From: Nigrospora sphaerica
Taxonomy: Eukaryota > Ascomycota > Sordariomycetes > Amphisphaeriales > Apiosporaceae
Assembly: GCA_018287875.1 (NCBI GenBank)
Contig: JAGVVL010000025.1
Span: 1-64,000, forward strand
Reading direction: 5' to 3'
Length of the DNA stretch: 64,000 bases
The notes beneath the pieces were generated by a model. The model was not told the origin of the DNA. It did no database searches and was given only the letters and a program-made list of their open reading frames with translations. Both the position numbers and the translations under genes were made by a program. Positions 1 to 10,238 of the stretch are shown here, piece after piece (positions within the stretch are counted from its first letter, which is position 1; each line of letters begins with the position of its first letter).

Positions 1-63
1 TCGCACCGCACTTGTCTACTCTCTAGCCTGCCATACCGAGATCGGGCTCAGCGTGCCCGCTTC

Positions 64-1887
64 CTAGCTGATAAGCTGATTCGCAAGCTGGAACATGCCT
101 AGCCTTCCCGAGCGGAGTAGCCATCTTGCGATAATCCCAGCTTTTCCTGGCGTGTCTAGCATCCTGTCTGTGTCGATCGGCTCTCCTAGAGCTTGGACGA
201 GATGCTCTCGTCTTTCTCTCTCCCTTGGGCAGAAAACGAGGATATGTTGGACGGTCTCCCTGCCCTGACCGCAGACGCACCATGGGCTGTCGAAGCCTGG
301 AACCTTGCGCTTGAAAAGGAAGTCTCGCAGCCCAATCTTGCCAGTCCTCGCTTGGACGAGGATGGAGCTCTCTGCCTTATGGAGTCCCCTATGGAGCTTA
401 AGGACGTGCTTGTCTAGCGGCATCTTAGTTGCTGCCGGGGCTCGTGCTATTCGATTTTGCTGCGTTTGTTGCTATCTCTGAAGCCAGTCTCTCTCCTTAG
501 CCTTGTGTGCTGAGTCTCCAGCTAGCCATTCGTCTAGCCACCTCTTACGATTAGGAGCGTCGGGGCCTTTCGGTCTACGCCGGCGAGTCGGTCTTGTTAG
601 GATCCATTTAGCTGCGCTATCACATCTCGCTTGGATGAGTGATGCGATACGCGGCTGTTGGAGCCTCTCTTCCGATGCCGCCACCCTTCTGTTGAGCCAC
701 GTGTCTAAGGGGGACACGTAGGCTTCCGTTTCTAGCACTGCGGCAGCCGTGGCTTTGAAAGCTCCTGTGACCTTTCGGAGGCACTCTGTTTGGACGTCGT
801 TGAGTGCCTTGGCTCTGTTTTTCGAGATCTGGCGGTGCCACTCTGAAGCTCCATAACCTATCGCAGACCGTACGACCGCTGTATAGACTTGGCGGGCTCG
901 CTGGAGAGACGCGCCCCATGTCGAGCCGGCTATCCGGTCTAGGGCATAGACTTGCGTCGCCATCTTCTTCGATATCGACTGGATATGGACGTCCCAGAGG
1001 AGACGTCTATCCACCTGGATGCCAAGGACGCGGCAGGAGTCTTCTGGTTCGATTTCGTGACCTTCTAAGGCTATCTTTGTATCCGGACCTTTCCGTCTTC
1101 GAGAGAAGTGGACTAGGTGATATTTCTGGACTGCGAAGGTCATGCCGTGGCTGACTGCCCATTCTTTGCAGACCCTATGAGCAGCTTCTAGCCGCTCGCA
1201 GGTCTGCTCTGGGTTTAAGCCGAAGCCCACGAGGTTTGTGTCGTCTGCGAAGGCTATAGTAGCTATCCCTGGTACAGCGCGGAGGGCCTTGTAGAGACCG
1301 GCTGTATAAAGGCAGAAGAGGATAGGCGATAGGGGTGAGCCCTGCGGGACGCCTGCTGGGACTGGGATCTCGTCCGATTCCTGGCCATCGAAGAACAGCG
1401 TAGTGGACCGGTTAGATAAGAAGCTTCGGATCCAGCTAATAGTCCATATAGGGACCCTCAGCGCTCGCAGGTTAGCGAGGAGCCTTCCATGGTCGACGGA
1501 GTCGAAAGCGCCTGAGATATCCAGCGATAGAAGGGTTGCTGCACCTCCATGTTTCCAGGCTGTGCGGACTAGGTCCGTTAGCAACCGTAAGGCTGTTTCC
1601 GTGGAGCGGCCTTTCCGGTTGCCCATCTGTTCGTCCGGGAGCAGCCCGTTTTCCTCCGCAAAGCTGGCTAGCCGTTGCGCCAGCAGGCTCTCGATCACCT
1701 TCCCCATGGTGTTAAGTAGCGCGATAGGTCTCCATCCGCCGGCTTGGTGGTACTCGTTTGGCTGCTTTCCTGGTTTCCGGAGGATAACGGTCACTGCTTT
1801 GCGGAACGCTGTTGGATAGTATCCTATACGCCAGCATGCTTCCGCTAGGCCTCCTATTCCCCGGGTCAAGTTCTCTGCGCTTTCCAT
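64..1887 (-). pseudogene. Chimeric LINE ORF: LINE-A ORF1 start fused in frame to LINE-B reverse transcriptase
   Basis: The ATG at 1887 begins with the first residues of LINE-A ORF1 (MESAENLTRGIGGL) and runs in frame into LINE-B reverse transcriptase (LAEACWRIGYYP). Reverse transcriptase motifs follow in order: GGWRPIALL, SLDISGAFD (motif A aspartate), GVPQGSPLSP (motif B) and FADDTNLV (motif C, the catalytic DD pair). There is no endonuclease domain, unlike normal LINE-B ORF2. Reading stops at 472 where LINE-B has a tryptophan codon (TGG to TAG, a RIP-type change on the opposite strand). The remaining tail, 423 to 64, carries the Cys/His motif CVCGQGRETVQHILVFC. The product would be an endonuclease-less RT, and it is probably not functional because of the stop. 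Confidence 0.85.
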
Positions 1888-4080
1888 AGAAAGGGGGGGG
1901 GGAATAGAAGGTTTGCACCTTAAGCAGCCCGCAAGGGCATATCCCTCTCTAGGACCACCGACATGCGCATCCGTCCTCTCGAGCCATAGCACGACCTCCT
2001 CGACCTGCAGCCTCCTAGGATAGCACCTACGCCAGCGACACTCCGACAGAGAAGATGCCCTTTAGCACAATCGAAGGCAGTCCGTCTCATCCTTGTCTCC
2101 AGGTCCCTAGGCTGGCCTAATCCAGCTGTTCATCCCCTTCCACGGCAAGTCCTCGAACCGGTTCCATCTCTAGTCGACCCTAGTGCGAGTAGGGGACGTA
2201 GGGGCTACCCTGTTCTTCTGCCGGTCCCGCGGTCGTCGTGCTATGCTACGGCCCACCGGTATCCTAGGGTGGCGAGCCCTAGACCGGCTTCCCGTTGCTC
2301 GCCGCCATCTCTGCCGGCGAGCCGACCATGTCTTGCCGCAGGCCTTCGGTAGGGGGTACCACCACACCGGCATAGTACCCCGTAAGGCCTCGACTAACCT
2401 GCCCTGATCCACCATATGTTCGTCTCCGGAGCGGTGCGCTGTCACCCCGAAGGGCGACACGGGCGGCCAGCTGTAGCTACTATCGCCTTAACGACTCCGT
2501 TCCCGTGTTCTTAACAACTTCCATTACTCTGTACGCACGTCCACTTAGGTATTCGTTCGATGCCCTCGCGGCTGTTAGCTATAAGCCGTCTCAGAGCTCG
2601 GCAGGGCCGAGGGTGTCCTATCGTCGCTTCGAGAACCGAGTCGACGTCGGATGGTTTTTCTACCCAAATCCCTCTATAAAGACGAGGGCCTTCGCTGCGC
2701 GCTTAATTTGTCGTCGATCCGGCGTCGCGCGGTGTCGATTTTCGAGGTTGCTTGCTGCGTTTGGCGGGGGCGAAAAATTTTCGGTCGTGCGACGCCCGAA
2801 AATCCCGCATCACAGACCGTATCAGCACAACTCCGGAGCAGCGACACGGCGACACAGCAATGGCGCCTCGCTGCACTTTCGTGCAGAATGCGTCTCTACA
2901 TCGGCTCTCCCTTAGTCAATTGACCTCGGGAGATTTCCAGCCGGCGCCGCGAGCCCCCTATCCCCCGGGTCTAGTTCTCTGCGCTTTCCATAGAAAGAGG
3001 TGGGGAATAGAAGGTTTGCACCTTAAGCAGCCCGCAAGGGCATATCCCTCTCTAGGACCACCGACATGCGCATCCGTCCTCTCGAGCCATAGCACGACCT
3101 CCTCGACCTGCAGCCTCCTAGGATAGCACCTACGCCAGCGACACTCCGACAGAGAAGATGCCCTTTGGCACAATCGAAGGCAGTCCGTCTCATCCTTGTC
3201 TCCAGGTCCCTGGGCTGGCCCAATCCAGCTGTTCATCCCCTTCCATGGCAAGTCCTCGAACCGGTTCCATCTTTAGTCGACCCTAGTGCGAGTAGGGGAC
3301 GTAGGGGCTACCCTGTTCTTCTGCCGGTCCCGCGGTCGTCATGCTATGCTACGGCCCACCGGTGTCCTAGGGTGGCGAGCCCTAGACCGGCTTCCCGTTG
3401 CTCGCCGCTATCTCTGCCAGCGAGCCGACCATGTCTTGCCGTAGGCCTTCGGTAAGGGGTACCACCACGCCGGCATAGTACCCCGTAAGGCCTCGACTAA
3501 CCTGCCCTGATCCACCATATATTCGTCTCCGGAGCGGTACGCTGTCACCCCGAAGGGCGACACGGGCGGCCAGCCGTAGCCACTATTGCCTTAACGACTC
3601 CGTTCCCGTGCTCTTAACAACTTCCATTACTCCGTACGCACGCCCACTTAGGTATTCGTTCGATGCCCTCGCGGCTGTTCACTGCAAGCCGTCTCAGAGC
3701 TCGGCAGGGCCGAGGGTGTCCTGTCGTCGCCTCGAGAACCGAGTCGACGTCGGATGGTTTTTTTACCCAAATCCCTCTATAGAGACGAGGGCCTTCGCTG
3801 CGCGGCTGATTTGTCGTCGATCCGGCGTCGCGCGGTGTCGATTTTCGAGGCAGCTTGCTACGTTTGGCGGGGGCGAAAAATTTTCGGTCGTGCGACGCCC
3901 GAAAATCCCGCATCATAGACCGTCTCAGCACAACTCCGGTGCAGCGACACAGCGACGCAGTAATGGCGCCTCGCTGCACTTTCGTGCAGAATGCGTCTCT
4001 ACATCGGCTCTCCCTTAGTCAATTGACCTAGGAAGATTTCCAGCCGGCGCCGCGGGGAGGCTGTAGAGTCCGACTTCGCC
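1888..4080 (-). repeat. Two tandem LINE-A 5'UTR units (about 1.1 kb each)
   Basis: Two direct copies of the LINE-A leader lie head to tail with a period of about 1103 bp: about 1888-2950 and 2990-4080. A third single copy leads LINE-A itself (19829-20921). At the internal joint, near 2945-2990, the upstream unit runs through the ORF1 start codon (MESAEN, then TAG) and after about 20 bases enters the 5' end of the next unit at a GC-rich stretch (GCGGCGCCGG). Each unit has a C-rich tract just before the start codon; its length differs between copies. The arrangement resembles the tandem promoter monomers of rodent L1, but promoter activity is not shown by sequence. Confidence 0.8.
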
Positions 4081-4181
4081 AGCCCGCACTATAGGTAGAT
4101 TCCTGCCCCACCGGCCACTTCGTGGCAGGCCTCACCTATACACATCTCTCTTCTGCTACTACCCCAGTCAACGACACATCA
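4081..4181 (-). mobile_element. Partial small TIR element (NCT-TSD family), truncated by LINE 5' end
   Basis: This stretch contains the family's core (CCACTTCGTGGC and the run to AGTCAAC) and matches the interior of the complete copies at 40626, 41633 and 47063. One terminus is missing because the chimeric LINE begins at 4080. No autonomous partner is seen in the window. Confidence 0.6.
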
Positions 4182-6246
4182 CTCAGACTCTCAATCTGTC
4201 TTGCTCCCTGTCTCATACCAGCAGGAAGACGCCCGTCATCAATATTTCCTATCTTCCTGTTGAGGTTGATTTTTATGATGTTAGCTCCTTCCGGTTGGAA
4301 GACTGAATGCATTCTCGACTCTGGAAAGCCACCCAGGCCTATACACGTCGCTTAAACAAGCAAGATTGCTATCAGCCTCGGGTAAACCTCCACCCAGTCT
4401 GCAGGCTACTCAGGCCCGAGAAACCAATAAGCTGACCAGTACCAAGGGCGGATCGATGCGATCGAGGAGCCAGTGAAGACGATCCAAGGTGCATTTTTTC
4501 CCATTAATTACCGCAAACAGGTTGTTGCGACTCCCGCGAACGCCGCTAACTCATCCCCTAGACTTCCTTTGGCAGGCAAACACATTGCCTCTTCGCCATA
4601 CAAGATGTCCCACTCGAGGCAATAGTGGGTGATTGCCACACTTACACAACTTGCGTCCACAGAAATAACACTGACACAAAAGCGAAAACAGCCTTGGTCG
4701 CCAGCGAGATCACCACCAGGCTACAACATCACACGGAAGGTAGCAGCCGAGATGGACTACTGGAAGCCGATGGCGGACCAGAATGGACCACGGATCTGAT
4801 TTTGATCCGCAGAAGCCCGATCCGCCCTTACTTATCTCTCGCACTTTAGCGAGAGCATTTCCAGTTTAATTTTGGTCATCTTTCCTATAAAATGTTGAGC
4901 AGCCGTCGCCCTGCCATCATAGGCGCCTCAAAGCGCGTTGTGTAAACATCGTATGGTGCGGAAGTCAGTCCCAGCAGCCCGGGCGCAGCCGTGGCCCATA
5001 GCTAGGGCCAGAATGAGAAGATTCGGAAGAGCGGCCGGTCACTCCAGAACAAGACGGCCAAGTTGGACCGACATTGTGGTATCTTCAGCATGCTCATACA
5101 CTGCAACCCGACGCATCAGAGGATGGAGACGGTGGTATATCTACCGCCCAGTTAGATATTATTGGACGTGAACAGACTAATTTTTATTCCCGCATATGTT
5201 CCCCTCATCAACTGATGGCTGACACTAATAGCTACACCGGTTTCCAATGGATGACGCCCACTCTGCAACAGCTTGTCGAGCTGCTCAACCAAGCGACTTC
5301 AACCACGATATAATCACCAAAGGTGGTTTGAGCGCCGACACCATCACCGATATCGAAAATGAGACGTCGCCTATCCTTTTCTGTCTTCAAACAATTGGCC
5401 TCTGAAGAGCTCTCCGTACGGTTCTTGTAATAGCCGATGTAGCCTTTGTTGGCACCACCAACGTCGTAAGTTTCCGTAATCCGAGTTTGCACCTTAACAC
5501 AACGGCAACTGGCAGTAAACCCCGTCTCGTAAGCGTGGAATGACTGTCACGCCGGCACAATCAATCGCATTCCATCCATGTCGCACTGGGGGAGGCGTGG
5601 CAAGCGGTAGGTTCAAGGTTATCCATTAGAAAGGACAAAAGAAAGAGCCAGAGATGGCAGTCTATATACCCGTAGCTGGGGATAGCTCCCCACATGCTCC
5701 ACAGGGCCTATATCAGGTCCCTGTAGCTCCTCACGTGACCTGACAGGCGAACTGGTGATAGCCTCATATTGCCACAATCCACTAACACAACTAGCTTCTG
5801 CCATATGATTTTCGGATGCAATGCGCTGTGTCATCGGCCGTGGGTGGTCAATGGCGAGCTTTGCTTTTTCGGCGCGCGTCCATCGTATACACAAGGTAGT
5901 CCGGGCTTTCTGTAATTACCACTCGGTTGACAGATCCGGCAACTACCTTCTCTCGTCAGCGTCAGCAATTTCCATTACATCCGAAAAGAGTATGTAGGCT
6001 TCTTCTGTGCCATAAATCTACCTCACGCCACGCCGACCTAGAGCCAGATGTATGATACCATGGTGTAGCGAAAGCCGTAGATAAACTATAGATTTTCAAA
6101 TACCATTTAAGCAAAGTGAGATCCATTGTTTACATAAAGGCTATTCTGAATCTTCACAGTCCTATTCTCAAAGATTTCAGCTTGAGCTTTTTGATGTCGC
6201 ACTTCACAGCGTCGATATTCTTCTGACTTCTACCGCAATCCATCAG
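4182..6246. other. About 2 kb without a recognisable gene
   Basis: Only short open frames of fewer than 95 codons are present, none with a motif I recognise. Composition is mixed and does not look strongly AT-shifted. I see no terminal repeats, tRNA or clear splice sites that would join the short frames. It may hold decayed coding sequence, for example around 4500-5300, but I cannot name it. Confidence 0.4.
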
Positions 6247-7122
6247 TTAGCACATCAAATTTTCATCCTCTGCTTCATAAGCTGCATTGTCGGCTATTAA
6301 CTCAGATGATGTAAGCCACCCATCAATCACGATGAGGTCAATGCCGTCGTCCATTTCATGTCCTATATCATTGAATTCGTATCCGCGGACGATGCTGCCA
6401 AAGCGTAGGTTGAAGAGTTGGTAGTCGGTGTCGATCGTCGGCGAAAACAAGTCGTAGAAAATCTGGATTCGGATCCACTGCAGCGGCGCTCTAGCACCAA
6501 AGCACTTCATAAGGCAGCCAATACCGACGCCAATTTCCCATAGCGAGCAGCCTTGGTAACGCCTTGACTCTAGAAACCGTATGGCTTGGGTCCACTGTTG
6601 TTGATATTCCGGCGTCTCGTTACATGCGTGGATTGTTTCGAAGTGACGCTTCCAATCAAGGCCTCGATTGACCAAAGTCTGTAAAGAGACCGTATGCACG
6701 ACCCAACGTGGCGGTATCGCCCACTCCACGACGTATTCGTACCGGAACAGCTCCGGGCTGTCAAGGCCGTACTGCCCTGCTAATGCCTCGCCGTGATGGA
6801 TTCGCGGTGTGCTGTCGGCCGTTACGTCGTGAGGTGTCTTGACGAAGGCGATCCAGATGTTTTCGGGGTTGTTTCCCGCTTCCCAGAGCCTGTAGGCGCG
6901 CGTGACCGTATCTACAAGGCGGGTGCTCGTCGATACGAGCGCCGTAGGTATATTTAACTCGCTTTGGGAATGATTTATAAACTCGTACCGCAGGGCATCG
7001 TGAAAGTGAGGGGGGTACTCGTGAGGGGCTTGGGAGAAACGGAGGAGTTGGCCCCGGCGAGAAACGATTTCCCCGGGATTAGTAGTCGAGTAGGCTCGGG
7101 TGTAGATCTTGTTAGGTTGCAT
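6247..7122 (-). CDS. Unknown fungal protein with STS motif (DUF7587-like; possible ADP-ribosyltransferase-like fold)
   Basis: A single 291-residue frame with no signal peptide or membrane segment. The N-terminal half (residues 6-140) has the order KIYTRAYSTTNPGE, then PTALVSTSTRLVDTV, then RYEYVVEWAIPPRWV. The same order (Arg near the start, STS, then a Glu-rich strand before an I-P-P turn) is seen in the R-S-E class of ADP-ribosyltransferase folds and in the uncharacterised fungal DUF7587 family. The canonical E-x-E or Q-x-E pair is not clear, so activity cannot be assumed. The C-terminal half (residues 175-291) is acidic with no known motif. Its flanks are transposon-rich. Function is unknown; the family assignment is from memory of motif patterns and should be treated as tentative. 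Confidence 0.55.
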   Translation of the reverse strand: MQPNKIYTRAYSTTNPGEIVSRRGQLLRFSQAPHEYPPHFHDALRYEFINHSQSELNIPTALVSTSTRLVDTVTRAYRLWEAGNNPENIWIAFVKTPHDVTADSTPRIHHGEALAGQYGLDSPELFRYEYVVEWAIPPRWVVHTVSLQTLVNRGLDWKRHFETIHACNETPEYQQQWTQAIRFLESRRYQGCSLWEIGVGIGCLMKCFGARAPLQWIRIQIFYDLFSPTIDTDYQLFNLRFGSIVRGYEFNDIGHEMDDGIDLIVIDGWLTSSELIADNAAYEAEDENLMC

Positions 7123-7635
7123 GACTGTGGAAAGAGATGAGGAAGCGCTGGCGATGATTCTGATTCTATTATTCTTCCAGATGATTGAAGTAACTGTGTT
7201 GTAACATTGAAGTGAATTGAAAGTGAACAGGTAAGGCTGCTTCTCGTGCTTTGTGAGGGGTAAAATATTTGGTAGTCAAGCCGACGGCCCCTCGTATTCG
7301 TTGCGGGATAAAAGAAGTCAGGGTAGATCGTCATTGGTCAAGTAGATAGGACGGCAGAGCGAGCGCAGCAATCGAGGGCAGGTATGACGTCAGCGAAGAA
7401 GACGTTGATACTCGTAAGCCATCTCATTGGCCCTGCCGGCAGACCCCCTTGCCGGCAAGCGGCGGCGTGGTTACTGTACCGCTGCGCTGTGGTTCGATGA
7501 TGATGCCATAGCCGTCCCTCTTGTTATTCAAATTCTGCCGACCGTTCTCGTTAATACTTGAGCTAACTGTGATTCCGGCTGCAGATTCGGTCGAATGCTT
7601 TCGCTACCAAGAAGAATTGTGTCAATCTTGTTGGT
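7123..7635. other. Upstream region of the STS-motif gene; no gene seen
   Basis: About 510 bp between the gene's start codon and the LINE-B 3' tail. It holds a pyrimidine-rich leader region on the minus strand and nothing else that I can support. A short overlapping frame at 6975-7334 is in another phase of the gene's leader and start and looks spurious. Confidence 0.4.
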
Positions 7636-7880
7636 TTATTGTTATTATTATTCTTACACCTAGCGACCTATCTAGGCCATGAGGACCCCCTGCGTATCTG
7701 AGCCTAGGAAAACCGTTCCGGGCTGACGTCCGGCCGGATGAAAAACCTAGGTTCCACTGCGTCGCACCACTTCTGGCTGCTCTCTGACCTACTATACCGA
7801 GATCGGGCTCAGCGTGCCCGCTTCCTAGCTGATGAGTTGATTCGCCAGTTGGAACATGCCAAGCCTGCCCGAACGGAGTA

Positions 7881-9740
7881 ACGTAATCGATAAGCGAGTG
7901 CAACAGACAAGTGAATGCAACACTAAATCTCACCGACCGAACTATTATCATTATATCTCAACCAAAAAAGCTCAAATCAAGCTGATTTATTCCGAATCCC
8001 CTTCCTGAAATGCACCGACATCAGTTCCGCAAGTACGTGCATTATGGCCTCCATTTCCACATCGTCTACAGCGCTGTTGCCTCGGCTGAACCCCCCCGAC
8101 AACGATACAATCTTCTTCCCCGTCTTGCTGTAAGTACTCTAGAGGGCCTGTTTGTCTTATAAGATCTTGTCCCTCTTGTAGCGTCAGTGATCCTCCTTGG
8201 TGTAAACGTGTCCTTTTTGCCTTACGACGCTTACTTAGCGTCTCATTTGCCTGTCGAAGGTCTTGTACCTCGGCGCGGAGTAATGCGACTTGGTGCATTA
8301 TACCCTGCGTTCCTTTCGTAAGCTGGTCAATCGAGCGATAAATTGACGTCGGCGAGCTATTCTGATGCTGCGAGATGCGACGCTTAATGTATTGCGTCTG
8401 CGAAGTTGCTTCAATTGGGTTGTCAGGTGTCTTGGAAAACCATGGTGTGGGCAGCTCTGTAACCGACTCCGGTGGCGTCGGCGTACGTAGCTTAATATCC
8501 AGCTTCGATATGACACTTTCTGGGCTGAGAGGGACAAGGCCAGCTCCTCGAAAGCCTCCTTGGATATTTTGAGCAGTTAAGGCGTCTTGGAATGCTTTAT
8601 AGAAGGCCGGGAAGAAGTCAGCCTTTGTGATGTGCGTGACATGCCTGCGCATCAACTCTTCGATTTGTCGACCGTATGCTTTCTTGAGCGGACTAAAACA
8701 ACCGACGTCAAGCGGCTGAAGGAGGTGGGACGAGTGTGGAGGCATGCATAAAGTAATAATCCTGTTTTCTTGGCAATAGAGCTCGAAAGCGGTCGAGTGG
8801 TGGCTCTCGTGGCCGTCGAGGACGAGAAGACGATACGCCCCGGTTGTACGCCCTTTGGTGTGTTGGTCGAAGTGTTGAATCCATTCCAGACCTCGCTCGT
8901 TTGTTATCCAGCCGTTTTCGCTAACGGAAATCCTCCAGTCTTCAGGTAGCTGGCTATCTTCGTACCAGGAGGAGAGGTGGAATTTGCCGGCAACGATGAT
9001 GAATGGCGGGATCGCCCAGCCCTGGGAGTTGACGCCTTGAATCACTGTAATCCATTCCCGATTGCCTTGTTGGGCTATCTTCGGCCTTCCACGCCTCTCA
9101 GCGCTTGTAACGACCATGCCCGCGGAGATGATGCCGATCATGAAGCCTGTCTCGTCGAAGTTGTAGATATCCGCTTCTTGTACGCCATACTTCGCGATTA
9201 TGTTCCGTATAAGCCGAAACCACGCGTTTATCGCGTCTGGATCTTCGCACTGGGCCCTCTGGTAGTCGTATCTCCGATTTAAACGCGTCCGGAGCTCGGG
9301 TTGTCGTTTTACGAAGTTTGTAGCCCAGCGCTTGCCAACCGGTGACGCGTCGCGGTCGCGTAACAGTTGATTGGCCATATCCCCCACGCGAGCGAGATTT
9401 GGAGGGAAAGCGCGAGAGTCCAGGTCAAGAACGTATTGAACAATCGTTGATTCCTCCAGGTCCGTCAGTTTTCGTGATTTCGGTACAGAATCGCGTCGCG
9501 AAAGGCGACCGCGCCGGCGGCGACATAAGGTTGTATGGTCCACGCTGTAAAGCCTTGCAGCGCCGCGGGCGCTAAGTTCCGGGTCTCTTTCCATAGCCTG
9601 AATGGCTAGGATTATATCCTTTTCGTCGCTCCTATGCTGCATCTTTGGTTGTGATGGAATCTTGGTTTTAGTGCAAGTGTCGCGTGGAATTTGGTTAGTG
9701 TTGCATTCACTTGTCTGTTGCACTCGCTTATCGATTACGT
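7881..9740 (-). mobile_element. Fot1-like (pogo/Tc1-mariner) transposon, copy 1, 1860 bp
   Basis: The ends are perfect 46-bp inverted repeats beginning ACGTAATCGATAAGCG, flanked by TA duplications at 7879-7880 and 9741-9742. Removing the element and one TA restores the interrupted LINE-B sequence, which proves the boundaries. Sequence and length (1860 bp) match the copy at 11299-13158 in every segment I compared by eye. It is therefore a recent insertion. Confidence 0.95.
7987..9642 (-). CDS. Fot1-like DDE transposase (copy 1)
   Basis: A 551-residue transposase for cut-and-paste movement of the surrounding element. The first in-frame ATG inside the element is at 9642; an upstream ATG at 9747 lies in flanking LINE DNA and is not native. 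Domains in order: an N-terminal helix-turn-helix of the pogo/psq type (about residues 4-50, with SARGAARLYSVDHTTLCRR), a CENP-B-like DNA-binding segment (about 60-125), then the DDE domain with D163 (NFDETGF), D276 (VLDGHESHH) and D312 (LLQPLDVGCFSPLK). The last two are separated by 35 residues (DD35D, as in Fot1). Near the C-terminus lies a coiled segment and a CX2CX4HX4C zinc knuckle (CRRCGNGGHNARTC). All catalytic residues are present and there are no stops. Confidence 0.95.
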   Translation of the reverse strand: MQHRSDEKDIILAIQAMERDPELSARGAARLYSVDHTTLCRRRRGRLSRRDSVPKSRKLTDLEESTIVQYVLDLDSRAFPPNLARVGDMANQLLRDRDASPVGKRWATNFVKRQPELRTRLNRRYDYQRAQCEDPDAINAWFRLIRNIIAKYGVQEADIYNFDETGFMIGIISAGMVVTSAERRGRPKIAQQGNREWITVIQGVNSQGWAIPPFIIVAGKFHLSSWYEDSQLPEDWRISVSENGWITNERGLEWIQHFDQHTKGRTTGAYRLLVLDGHESHHSTAFELYCQENRIITLCMPPHSSHLLQPLDVGCFSPLKKAYGRQIEELMRRHVTHITKADFFPAFYKAFQDALTAQNIQGGFRGAGLVPLSPESVISKLDIKLRTPTPPESVTELPTPWFSKTPDNPIEATSQTQYIKRRISQHQNSSPTSIYRSIDQLTKGTQGIMHQVALLRAEVQDLRQANETLSKRRKAKRTRLHQGGSLTLQEGQDLIRQTGPLEYLQQDGEEDCIVVGGVQPRQQRCRRCGNGGHNARTCGTDVGAFQEGDSE

Positions 9741-10238
9741 TAGTCATTTCGCTATAATCCCTGCTTTCCCTAGCGTATCGAGCATCCTGTCCATGTCCAT
9801 CGGTCCTCCTAGAGCTTGGACGAGATAATCACGTCTTTCTCTCTCCTTTGGGCAGAAAACGAGGATGTGCCGGACCGTCTCCCTGCCCTAACCGCAGTCG
9901 TACCATGGGCTGTCGAAGCCTGGAACCCTGCGCTTGAAGAGGAAGTCTCGCAGCCTGATCTTACCAGTCCTTGCCTGGACCAGGATTGAGCTCTCGGCCT
10001 TGTGGAGCCCTTTATGAAGCTTAAGCACATGCTTGTCTGGCAGCTTATTAGTTGCTGCTAGAGCTCGCAATGTCTGGTTCTGCCGCGATGTCTGGCTTTG
10101 CTGCTATCTTTGGAGCCAGTCTCTCTCCTCGGCTTTGCTTGCCGAATCTCTGGCTAGCCACACGCCTAGCCATCTCTTGCGGTCGGGGACTTCCGGGCCT
10201 GTCAGTCTGCACCGTCGGGTCGGTCTTGTTAGGATCCA

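Larger units (their letters stand above)
1..4080 (-). mobile_element. Chimeric Tad1-like LINE: LINE-A 5' end fused to LINE-B body (3' end outside window)
   Basis: Read on the minus strand, positions 4080 to 1850 match the 5'UTR and first codons of LINE-A (compare 19800-20921). Positions 1849 to 1 match the reverse transcriptase half and 3' end of LINE-B (compare 52540-54400). The families join at 1847-1849, where both share AGG. The 5'UTR segment is present twice in tandem (about 1.1 kb period). The 5' end at 4080 abuts the remains of a small TIR element. The 3' end lies about 120 bp left of the window. LINEs with such joins usually arise by template switching during reverse transcription; that mechanism is inferred here. 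Confidence 0.85.

Noticed and set aside
2505..2915. 136-codon open frame, repeated at 3608-4018
   Set aside because: It lies antisense in the LINE-A leader and is repeated only because the leader is. In the third copy (about 20450-20860) it is broken, so it is not under selection.
8977..9282. 101-codon frame opposite the transposase (also 11757-12062)
   Set aside because: Shadow of the transposase codons on the other strand; no motif.
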